64,000 nucleotides of DNA, from positions 620,001 to 684,000 of the forward strand of contig NZ_JAHUZG010000001.1 of assembly GCF_019218285.1 (NCBI RefSeq). Direction: 5' to 3'. The notes beneath the pieces are model-generated. The model did not search any database. It was not told the origin of the DNA and saw only the letters and a list, made by a program, of their open reading frames with translations. Of this stretch, positions 57,455 through 64,000 are shown piece by piece (position 1 is the stretch's first letter; each line of letters begins with the position of its first letter). The position numbers and the translations under genes are program-made. Origin of the DNA: Antarctobacter sediminis (GTDB lineage: Bacteria; Pseudomonadota; Alphaproteobacteria; Rhodobacterales; Rhodobacteraceae).

Positions 57455-60070
57455 TCAGAGATCCAACAAACTGTCCGGTGCCGGCGACAGCGGACGGATC
57501 TGCAATTGCTGTCCACCCAGATCCCGAAAGGCGCGCTGGCGACAGGTCAGGACAAGGATCTGCACGTCAGAGGCCTGACGGTGCAGGGCGTCGAACATCT
57601 TTTCGATGCGGTCGTCGTCGGTATAGACCAGCGCGTCATCAAGGATCACGGGTGCCGCGCGTCCATCCTGCGCCAGCAACCGGGCAAAGGCCAGCCGGAC
57701 CAGCAGCGCCAGTTGCTCCTGAGTTCCGCCAGAGAGGATATCCATGGCTTCCTCCTGCCCGTGCCGGATCAACCGGCGCGGCAGCAAGTCCGCATCATCC
57801 CAATCCAGTTGGGCCTCTGGCCACAAAAGATGAAGAAGCGGACGCAAGGCATTGGCAACGGGCGTAAAATACTTGTCACGCGCGGCAATTCTGGCCGCTT
57901 CCAAAACCGTTTCCAGCCGCTTCAGAACCGCCACGTCCCGGGTGATCCGGGCGAGGTCGGTCTGCGCAATAGCCAGATCCTGCCGCAGTTCTTCCAGTCG
58001 CTCTTCGACAGCCCCCTCGGCGCTGCGGCGGACCCGTTCATCCAGCCGCGCAAGATCAAGGTTCAACTGCGCTATCCGTTGTTCCGCCGCTTCATGAGCA
58101 GAGCGCGCACGGGTCAGGGCGGCCTGAGTCAAAGCCAGATCCGGCGCATCGGCCTGAGCGGCGGATTGCTCAGCTTCTGCCGTAGCCAAAGCCTGCCTTG
58201 CGGCCTCCAATTCTGCCTCCGATGTTTCGGCCGTCTGGGCAAGCGCTGCTCCGGCCCGGTCCAGCCGGTCTGCGGCCGCAAGTGCATCGGATTGGCTGCG
58301 GGCCTGCGCGGTGCGGGCTGCCTCCAGCCGGTCGCGCGCGGTTTCAAACCGGATTTCGGCGGCTTGCCGGGCGGCTTCGGCCTTGCTGCGCTGCGCTTCG
58401 GCCTCGGGCAACGGCAAGGGGGTGGGCGCATCCTCGGACGCCGGCGCGGGCAGGGCGGCCAGCCGCGAGCGCAGATCCTCTAGCCCGTCCGGAGCAAGGG
58501 CACGCAGGCCCGCGGTGGTTTCGGACAGCCGCCGTTCCGCATCGGCACGTTGGCGCGCAGCGCCCCGCGCGGCATCGACATCGGGCAGGTTCAAGGCGGC
58601 CAAGGCAGCGGCCAGCGCCTCTTCGGCCTCGGCTGTTGCACCTTCCTGATCGGTGCCACCCGGCGTGAAACGAAGGTGCCCGACACCGGCAACCTCAAGC
58701 ACTTCGGCCTGCAACAGCGGCACAGCGGTGCCGCCGGGCAGCGCATGTCCTTGCCGGATGACCGTACCGTCACGGCCCGCTTCATAAGTGATCTCCAGCC
58801 GCGCCGCGCTGGCGGCCTGCAAGGCACGTGCCTGATCGCGGGCCTGAACCAGCCGGTCGATCCGCGTCATCGCCTCGGGCGCAGGCCCTTTGGCCACGTC
58901 CCGGCGCGCTGCATCCGCTTGCGCCTGCAATGCCTCGGCCTGCGCAATGCGGCGGTCGAGCTCCTGTCGTTGCTGTGCGGCTTCAAGAGCGCGCTCCGCG
59001 GTTTGCGCGGCGCGCAGCGCGGTTTCCGCCTCTGTCAAAGCTTTGCGCGCCTGTTGCAGCGTGGTCCGCGCCTCTGCGGCTTCGGTCTCGGCGTGCCGCT
59101 GCGCGGTTTCCGCCTCTGTCTTGACCGCTTCGGCAGAAGCGACCGATTGCGCCGCCGTGTCACGTTCGACCAAAGCCGCCGCGCGAGTCTTGCGGCGCGT
59201 TTCCAGCCCTTCCAACCGCAAGCGCGCGGTTTCCGTGGCCCGGGTCAGCCGGTCCAGCTCCAGAGCATGACGTTCGGCCGCCACCTGTGCTGCGGTTGCC
59301 GCCTCCAACCGCGCCTTGCGGTGTTGCTGGCCCTCGGGATCGGTCAGATCCTTCAGTTCATTGCGGGCGCGGTTGCGGGCCGACAGGTCGCTCTGTAGCT
59401 CGGCAACGATTTGTTCATGGGTTTCCAGCGCGGCCTGCAATTCCTCGACACGGTCCTGCACAGCCTTCCACGGGCCTGTCTTTAATGGACGCCCGGTTGC
59501 GGTGACATAACGGCCGAGTTCTTCGCGGCAAAGTTTGAGGGCCGCATCCATGCGGGCACCGCCGGTCATCGTATCGACCTCACCCGCAATTGAAGACAAC
59601 AGATCACGCCGCGCCTCGCGCGCCATATCCTGCGCCTTCTTGCCGCTTTCATCGAAACCGGTCAGCCCCTGCCGCACCCATAGCAAACCCGCCGGGCCGC
59701 CAGCGTCCGCAGCGGCCAATCGGGTGATCCATTCTTCGGCGGCATCCGCCTGCGCGATCAGTCGCCCGTTCTGAAGGATCTGCGCGCGGGGTTTGGACAG
59801 CCAACGTTTGGCCACTGTGAATTGGCCCTGATCCGTTTCTACCTCGGCCAGCACTTCCGGAGCGCCGCCCGCATGTGGTTTCAAGGCGTTTATTTCCTTA
59901 GGTTTCTGATTGTGCGCGGTGAAGAAAAGCGCCTGCAATCCATCGAACAGCGTGGATTTTCCCTGTTCATTCGGAGCACTGAGAACGTTCAAGCCATCAG
60001 CCAGATCGGTGATTTCCACCGGGGCGGTAAAACGGCGCAGGTTCTGAACGGCAATACGGCGCAGTTTCAC
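57455..60070 (-). CDS. SMC-like DNA repair ATPase (SbcC/YhaN-type), no zinc hook
   Basis: This 871-residue protein has Walker A APNEQGKST at about 32-40 close to the N-terminus. Two very long Ala/Glu/Arg-rich coiled coils (about 200-430 and 470-740) follow, separated by a short beta-rich middle part (YEAGRDGTVIRQGHALPGGTAVPLLQAEVLEVAGVGHLRF). The C-terminal half of the ATPase head has the signature LSGGTQEQLALL at about 779-790 and Walker B VILDDALV at about 808-815. The CxxC zinc hook of Rad50/SbcC is absent. Its start overlaps the end of the SbcD-like nuclease gene (ATGA), so the two act together as an Mre11/Rad50-type complex for DNA end processing. Confidence 0.88.
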   Translation of the reverse strand: MKLRRIAVQNLRRFTAPVEITDLADGLNVLSAPNEQGKSTLFDGLQALFFTAHNQKPKEINALKPHAGGAPEVLAEVETDQGQFTVAKRWLSKPRAQILQNGRLIAQADAAEEWITRLAAADAGGPAGLLWVRQGLTGFDESGKKAQDMAREARRDLLSSIAGEVDTMTGGARMDAALKLCREELGRYVTATGRPLKTGPWKAVQDRVEELQAALETHEQIVAELQSDLSARNRARNELKDLTDPEGQQHRKARLEAATAAQVAAERHALELDRLTRATETARLRLEGLETRRKTRAAALVERDTAAQSVASAEAVKTEAETAQRHAETEAAEARTTLQQARKALTEAETALRAAQTAERALEAAQQRQELDRRIAQAEALQAQADAARRDVAKGPAPEAMTRIDRLVQARDQARALQAASAARLEITYEAGRDGTVIRQGHALPGGTAVPLLQAEVLEVAGVGHLRFTPGGTDQEGATAEAEEALAAALAALNLPDVDAARGAARQRADAERRLSETTAGLRALAPDGLEDLRSRLAALPAPASEDAPTPLPLPEAEAQRSKAEAARQAAEIRFETARDRLEAARTAQARSQSDALAAADRLDRAGAALAQTAETSEAELEAARQALATAEAEQSAAQADAPDLALTQAALTRARSAHEAAEQRIAQLNLDLARLDERVRRSAEGAVEERLEELRQDLAIAQTDLARITRDVAVLKRLETVLEAARIAARDKYFTPVANALRPLLHLLWPEAQLDWDDADLLPRRLIRHGQEEAMDILSGGTQEQLALLVRLAFARLLAQDGRAAPVILDDALVYTDDDRIEKMFDALHRQASDVQILVLTCRQRAFRDLGGQQLQIRPLSPAPDSLLDL

Positions 60071-61200
60071 GATGCGGGCTCCGTCACATAGGCATACAGG
60101 CGCGCCAGTGCCTCCGCGGCGACACCACGGTCCTCCGCCGACAGATCCGGGTCTTCGGCTTCGGCCCTGAGGGTCTCTGCCGCCTGCCGAAGCGCACCCG
60201 CGTGGTCGATCGTGTCCAGATCCACCGTTTCCAGCAGCGTTCCCAGCGTGTCGGTCCGCACTTCGAAAAAGGCGAAATCCGGTGCGGTCCGGGCCGCGGC
60301 GCGGATCAACTCGGTGCGTTGGGCAAGGCTGGCCCAGCCGGTGGCCCGCAGGCGCATCAGAATGTCCCGTCGTCCGCTGTCGGGCAGGTACGGGGCAAGC
60401 GCCTCTGTCCCATCCATACCGGGCTGAACTGGAAGTTCTTGGTCGGTCCAGAAGAACTGTCCGGTTTCAATTTCGGCCACTTTTGGCACGGCACCGGGGC
60501 CGGATAGGGTCACGGCAAGACAGATCCCGCGCCGCCCATGTTTGAACCTGTCCTGTTCAGGGCAACCGGGATAATGAGTGCGTGCGTCCACCGAAAGGCG
60601 GCCATGCCAGTCGCCCAGCGCGAGGTAGTCCAGCCGGGCGCGCGCCGCCCGGTCAGGCGCGATATGCGCGCCGCTTTCGTCGAAATCGGTCACACCGCCA
60701 TGGGCAAGTCCGATGCGCAGCGCACCATCGGGCGACGGCATATCATCCAGCACATCCGTCACGTCGCGCCCCGGCGCGCGATGGCTGATCGGTACGGGCA
60801 GCAGGCAGGCGTTTTCGGACATCATCGTCGGCGCCGAAACGGTCAGTGGCCGAACATTGGCCGGTGCGTCCTTGGCCAGATGTTCCCACAGCGGCTCCGC
60901 GTTGGTCAGATTGTCGTGGTTGCCGGGCAAAAGCCACCACGTCAGCGACGGGTCTTCGGCCATGACACCAAGAGCCTGCCGCAGCACGGTTGGCGACGGG
61001 GTTGCCGTGTCGAAACTGTCGCCGGCCAGAAGGACATGGGTCGCTCCCTGATCCCGGGCGACCTGTGCCAACCGTCCGATGGCCGCGTGGCGGGCTTCCA
61101 TCAGGCGACCGCGGATATTTCCGTCCTCGGGCTGCGGGATGTTGGCAAAACGCCGCCCCAGGTGAAGGTCTGACGAATGGATGAAACGGAAACTGGTCAT
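60067..61200 (-). CDS. SbcD/YhaO-like DNA repair metallophosphoesterase
   Basis: This 377-residue nuclease has the calcineurin-like metal motifs: DLHLGRR at about 11-17 (SSDLHLG), GDSFD (LLAGDSFDTATPS), GNHDN (LLPGNHDNLTN), and the later GLAHGG and GDWHG His ligands. This is the Mre11/SbcD plan. It is the first gene of an overlapping pair with the SbcC-like ATPase, which it needs for activity. Members of the YhaO branch are sometimes annotated as DNA repair exonucleases. A ribosome site is not strong before the ATG at 61200. Confidence 0.9.
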   Translation of the reverse strand: MTSFRFIHSSDLHLGRRFANIPQPEDGNIRGRLMEARHAAIGRLAQVARDQGATHVLLAGDSFDTATPSPTVLRQALGVMAEDPSLTWWLLPGNHDNLTNAEPLWEHLAKDAPANVRPLTVSAPTMMSENACLLPVPISHRAPGRDVTDVLDDMPSPDGALRIGLAHGGVTDFDESGAHIAPDRAARARLDYLALGDWHGRLSVDARTHYPGCPEQDRFKHGRRGICLAVTLSGPGAVPKVAEIETGQFFWTDQELPVQPGMDGTEALAPYLPDSGRRDILMRLRATGWASLAQRTELIRAAARTAPDFAFFEVRTDTLGTLLETVDLDTIDHAGALRQAAETLRAEAEDPDLSAEDRGVAAEALARLYAYVTEPAS

Positions 61201-61252
61201 GGCGCTCTCTTTGCGGCCACTCTTTCAGCCGCATGCGCAGAGTGCAATCGTT

Positions 61253-61639
61253 TCAGGGCCGCAGCGCCATGACTTCGATTTCGACCAGAAACTCGGGCCG
61301 GGTAAAGCCCGACACGATCATCAGGGTGGAGGCGGGCAGAACCTTGGCATCGGCCAGCCAGGCGTCGCGCGCCGCCATGTAGCCCTGCATATCCGCCCGG
61401 TCCGTGACAAAGGCATTGATGCGCAGGACGTGATCCTTGGATGTGCCGCCCTCGGCAAGGATCGCCTCGATGTTGGCAAAGCAAAGGTGGGCTTGTGCCT
61501 CGGCGCCCACGGGAATGCTTCCATCCTTGGCCAACGGCAGCTGCCCGGAGGTCAGGACAAGGTTTTCCGTTGCAACGCCATGGGCATAGCGTGCAAAGGG
61601 CGGGGCGATGGTATCAGGGATAAGGCTGTCGATGGGCAT
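61253..61639 (-). CDS. Rid (YjgF/YER057c/UK114) family protein
   Basis: This 128-residue protein has the Rid fold: HGVATENLVLTSGQLPLAKDGSIPVGAEAQAHLCFANIEAILAEGGTSKDHVLRINAFVTDRADM, then PASTLMIVSGFTRPEFLVEIEVMALRP. RidA hydrolyses reactive enamines made by PLP enzymes, but here the key Arg (usually PARxxVEV) is a Ser-Thr pair (PASTLMIV), as in several Rid subgroups that do not have this activity. GGAG precedes the ATG. It is near an amidohydrolase and an oxidoreductase gene, suggesting a sugar or amide degradation context. Confidence 0.85.
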   Translation of the reverse strand: MPIDSLIPDTIAPPFARYAHGVATENLVLTSGQLPLAKDGSIPVGAEAQAHLCFANIEAILAEGGTSKDHVLRINAFVTDRADMQGYMAARDAWLADAKVLPASTLMIVSGFTRPEFLVEIEVMALRP

Positions 61640-61723
61640 GGGCTTACTCCGCTCTTGGCCAATGGGCCACCCGCAGACGTGTCGCGCGCCCGGCCCCCGG
61701 TTGTCAATGCAAGGACATGCGCC

Positions 61724-62560
61724 TCAGAGCCGATAGAACCCTTCGGCCGTCCTGCCAAAAACCCGGTCGCGGTCCTCGGGCGACAGCCGCGCGGTCAGCC
61801 GCTGCGCCATGTCGTGCCATTCCGCATAGTCGCAGCGCAACCGCGCCACGGGCCAGTCTGATCCCCACATGACCCGGTCGGGGCCAAAGACATCCAGCAC
61901 ATGGTCGGTATAGGGCCGCAGCAACTGCTCCGATGGCATCTGATCCGCTTCGGTCACCAATCCGGACAGCTTGCAGAAAACGCCGGTATCTTGCGCCAGC
62001 CGCGTCATGCCCTCGGCCCAGCCGGCAAGGTTTTCTGCCGAATGGTCGCGCAACTGTGGCTTAAGGCAGTGATCCAGCACCGCCCGCATCTGCGGATAGC
62101 GGCGCAGCAGTTTCAGAAATGGATCAAGGTGGCGCGGGAACCCCAGACAATCAAAACTCAGATCCAGCGAGATGATCTCTTCATAGGCCCACTGCACCTC
62201 GGGTTTCAGCATCCAGTTGCTGTCGGGAATATCCTGTATCATCGGACGGACGCCCGCGAATTTCGGATGCCGGGCCAGTCGCCTCAGAACATCCCGCTGA
62301 CCGGGATCCTCGAAATTGATCCATCCGACAACCTTCGCCACATGCGGCGTGCAATCGGCGATCCCCAACAGATAATCCGTTTCCTGCACCGAAGGCGCCG
62401 CCTGCACCAGAATCGTGCGTGTGACCCCGGTGGCGGCCAGGCCGGGCCCAAGGTCAACCGGGTGGTAGGGGCGCGTCAGAACCGGATGATCCACCGGCAT
62501 CCATCCATAATCTCCACGCGCGGGATGCCAAAAGTGATGATGCGCATCAACTTGTGCCAT
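61724..62560 (-). CDS. Amidohydrolase family 2 protein (lactonase-like)
   Basis: This 278-residue protein has the amidohydrolase-2 metal site: VDAHHHFWHP at the N-terminus, the middle HCLKP His, and SDWPVAR near the C-terminus (MWGSDWPVARL, Asp at about 236). This group includes L-fuconolactonase and related sugar-lactone hydrolases. Together with the Gfo/Idh dehydrogenase 12 bases upstream it is likely a dehydrogenase-lactonase pair of a sugar oxidation pathway; the sugar is unknown. GGAGG precedes the ATG. Confidence 0.85.
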   Translation of the reverse strand: MAQVDAHHHFWHPARGDYGWMPVDHPVLTRPYHPVDLGPGLAATGVTRTILVQAAPSVQETDYLLGIADCTPHVAKVVGWINFEDPGQRDVLRRLARHPKFAGVRPMIQDIPDSNWMLKPEVQWAYEEIISLDLSFDCLGFPRHLDPFLKLLRRYPQMRAVLDHCLKPQLRDHSAENLAGWAEGMTRLAQDTGVFCKLSGLVTEADQMPSEQLLRPYTDHVLDVFGPDRVMWGSDWPVARLRCDYAEWHDMAQRLTARLSPEDRDRVFGRTAEGFYRL

Positions 62561-62572
62561 ACAATCCTCCGT

Positions 62573-63652
62573 CTAAAGCACCAGCCGCCGGTTCGTGCGC
62601 GGCAGATGGCGCGCCGTCCCGGGACCGGGATGAGAGGGACGCGCGGGCAAGGCAATCTCCTGCGAACGGCCGCTTGCCATCGCGGCCTCGATGGCGCGCA
62701 TGATCGCCACATCCGCCATCCCTTCGGCGCCGTCATCCTCGGGCGGGGATCCGCAGAGGATACAATCGCTGAAATAGGCCAGCTGCGCCGCGAAATGATC
62801 GCAGTCCTGTCCCACACCGCTCCCGGTTTTCGCACCATCGGAGTATTGGCGAAACATCACATCGGTTTCAAAACGAAACCCCGGGTCCACCTCGATCGTG
62901 CCCTTGGTTCCCAGAACCATATAGCTGTCGCGCGCATCCGCGCCGAAACTGGCAACGAACTGCGCCAGCCGCCCCTTCGGAAAGCGCAAGGTCACCGCCA
63001 CGCTTTCCTCGACTTCCGTGAACCGCGGATCATCATCGCCGAGGGATCCCATCGCGGCAACCTCGACCGGTTCGGCAGCAAAGACATGCCGCGCGGCGTT
63101 CAGGCAATAGACACCGATATCCTGCAAGGGCCCGCCCCAGTGCCGCGCCTTCAACCGGTGATTGCCCGCATCCGACTGGAAGGCAAAGACCGAACTGAAC
63201 ACCCGGGGATCGCCAATCACACCCTCCCGAATGCGCGCCAGCACTTCGCATGTGCCCGGATCATGATGCAGCCGATAGGCCGTCATCAAAAACGCGCCAC
63301 TGGCCTGCGCGGCGGCGATCATCGCCTTGCATTCGGCCAATGTCGGGGCCAGCGGCTTTTCAACCAATGCATGTTTTCCCGCCTTCAAGGCACGGATCGC
63401 GAAATCCGCATGCAGCGAATTGGGCAAGGCGATATAGACGGCGTCGATCCTGTCGGAAGCCAGCAGCGCGTCGTAATCCGCATATTCCAGCACCTCGGGG
63501 ATGCCGTGAAACCCCGCCAGCCGCCCGGCCGCATCCCGGTTGCCGCTGACAATGGTGGCAACCTCTGCCTGGCGGACCTGCGCGACCGCCGGTAAAAAGG
63601 CAATCTGCGAAATCCAGCCAGCCCCGACCACCGCATAACGTACCCGTTCCAA
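62573..63652 (-). CDS. Gfo/Idh/MocA family oxidoreductase
   Basis: This 359-residue NAD(P)-dependent dehydrogenase has a Rossmann fold (RYAVVGAGWISQIAFLPAV), the family motif EKPLA (HALVEKPLAPT, at about 96), and the GGPLQDIGVYCLNAARHVF pattern of the C-terminal domain. It oxidises a sugar or polyol; the next gene, a lactonase-type amidohydrolase, would hydrolyse the product. I chose the TTG at 63652, six bases after GGGAGG. An open frame continues 41 codons upstream but runs through the dispersed repeat at 63667-63735, so it is not coding. The partial binding protein upstream could import the sugar. Confidence 0.88.
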   Translation of the reverse strand: MERVRYAVVGAGWISQIAFLPAVAQVRQAEVATIVSGNRDAAGRLAGFHGIPEVLEYADYDALLASDRIDAVYIALPNSLHADFAIRALKAGKHALVEKPLAPTLAECKAMIAAAQASGAFLMTAYRLHHDPGTCEVLARIREGVIGDPRVFSSVFAFQSDAGNHRLKARHWGGPLQDIGVYCLNAARHVFAAEPVEVAAMGSLGDDDPRFTEVEESVAVTLRFPKGRLAQFVASFGADARDSYMVLGTKGTIEVDPGFRFETDVMFRQYSDGAKTGSGVGQDCDHFAAQLAYFSDCILCGSPPEDDGAEGMADVAIMRAIEAAMASGRSQEIALPARPSHPGPGTARHLPRTNRRLVL

Positions 63653-63666
63653 TAGCGGCCTCCCTG

Positions 63667-63735
63667 CTTCCTCTTGGCAAAAATACTCCGGGGGAGGCCG
63701 CAGGCCGGGGGCAGCGCCCCCTTGCCCGGCCTCAC
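63667..63735. repeat. Dispersed intergenic repeat, copy 2
   Basis: The unit has CAAAAATACTCCGGGGGAG (63678-63696), then a nested hairpin: outer arms GAGGCC (63694-63699) and GGCCTC (63728-63733), inner arms GGGGGC (63707-63712) and GCCCCC (63716-63721). It matches copy 1 at 50958-51015 in box and plan. It lies between the binding-protein gene and the Gfo/Idh gene. Confidence 0.6.
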
Positions 63736-63789
63736 CATGCAAACGGCGACACATTGCAGCGCCGCCGTTCTCCACCTCTGCCTTGCGCC

Positions 63790-64000
63790 TTACTTCACGC
63801 AGGTGTCGATGTTGTCGTTGTTGCAGACATCCAGACCGGTAAAGATCGGATCCTCAACATCTTTGCCCTCGGCAATCTCCTTGAGGATATACATGGCCTT
63901 ATAGCCCATCTCATAGGGGCGCTGTCCGACCAGCCCGTTGCCAAGACCATCCTTGGTCTGTGCCAGCTGCATTGGCAATGTGTCGGCCACGACAATTGTC
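63790..64000 (-). CDS. Sugar-type ABC transporter substrate-binding protein, C-terminal end only
   Basis: The frame continues past the right edge, so only the last 70 residues are seen. They read VVADTLPMQLAQTKDGLGNGLVGQRPYEMGYKAMYILKEIAEGKD, then DPIFTGLDVCNNDNIDTC, and the C-terminus is VK. This is the end of a LacI/RbsB-type periplasmic sugar-binding protein (the GLVGQRPYEMGYKAM motif is typical), with two Cys that could form a disulfide. It precedes the Gfo/Idh-lactonase pair in the same direction and probably supplies its sugar. The apparent GTG at 63990 is internal to the domain, not the start. Confidence 0.75.
   Translation of the reverse strand, partial: TIVVADTLPMQLAQTKDGLGNGLVGQRPYEMGYKAMYILKEIAEGKDVEDPIFTGLDVCNNDNIDTCVK

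Noticed and set aside
61901-63595. Long plus-strand open frame opposite the amidohydrolase and Gfo/Idh genes
   Set aside because: Antisense of two well supported minus-strand genes.
63653-63775. Upstream extension of the Gfo/Idh protein by 41 codons
   Set aside because: It runs through the dispersed hairpin repeat, and a ribosome site and the Rossmann start fit the TTG at 63652.
1-64000. CRISPR arrays, prophage, IS elements or integrated islands
   Set aside because: No direct-repeat/spacer pattern, transposase, integrase, terminase or tRNA-bounded insertion is seen, and composition is uniform.

Overview
The window is chromosomal DNA from an alphaproteobacterium of the Rhodobacterales, most likely a marine roseobacter-type organism. 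The grounds are high GC with dense short-gap operons, a 5-aminolevulinate synthase very close to the Rhodobacter HemA I remember, a two-piece permuted tmRNA, an alpha-type SspB, a carnitine dehydrogenase-thioesterase fusion, a TRAP transporter with a divergent two-component system, an Entner-Doudoroff pair, and many short families typical of this order (DUF2852, DUF4169, ribbon-helix-helix, PIN). Apart from a short dispersed repeat I see no insertion sequence, prophage, integrase, CRISPR array, rRNA or ordinary tRNA. Most of the window reads as core genome.

Layout. 1-6.5 kb: the 3' part of a carnitine dehydrogenase/thioesterase, two surface-type transferases, a membrane protein, an M20 dipeptidase, and an ECF sigma factor/anti-sigma pair. 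6.5-11.1 kb: hemA behind a perfect FNR box, then a RodZ-like protein and ispG. 11.1-20.1 kb: envelope genes (two thioredoxin-fold proteins, a BepA-like M48 protease, an aminotransferase, an AmiC amidase, a PBP1A), then prfB. 20.1-24.4 kb: a PAN-domain secreted protein, DUF2189, a Rieske oxygenase with a small partner, an XRE regulator and an orphan. 24.4-31 kb: ilvN and ilvI on the minus strand, separated by a cytoplasmic hybrid kinase and an acyltransferase. ilvI is preceded by a complete attenuator: promoter, SD, 15-residue leader peptide rich in Leu/Val/Ile, antiterminator and terminator. Two related small secreted or membrane proteins follow. 31-38 kb: a response regulator/sensor kinase pair facing a TRAP operon (SBP, DctQ, very large DctM). 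38-46.9 kb: bpt, RDD, DUF2852, ybaK, glnE, a small glnE-coupled gene, eda and edd, with a LacI-type palindrome upstream of edd. 46.9-53 kb: rRNA methyltransferase, PIN protein, lone ABC ATPase, RHH, DUF4169, MsrQ-like, fumC, sspB. 53-64 kb: chrA, a flavin-dependent halogenase, ssrA, a desaturase, an SbcCD-like pair, a Rid protein, an amidohydrolase, a Gfo/Idh dehydrogenase and the C-terminus of a sugar-type binding protein.

How the parts work together. The ilv leader ties acetolactate synthase expression to charged Leu/Val/Ile tRNA. The FNR box ties haem and tetrapyrrole synthesis to oxygen. The divergent kinase/regulator pair probably senses the TRAP substrate. SspB and ssrA, both needed for ribosome rescue and ClpXP delivery, lie about 3 kb apart. 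The most informative non-coding findings are the ilv attenuator, the permuted tmRNA filling the only large unexplained gap, the hemA FNR site, and several palindromic operator-like sites. No clearly new multi-gene system stands out. The best candidates for undescribed biology are the paired small proteins at 30.5-31.0 kb, the hook-less SbcCD-like pair coupled to a desaturase, and the stand-alone halogenase.
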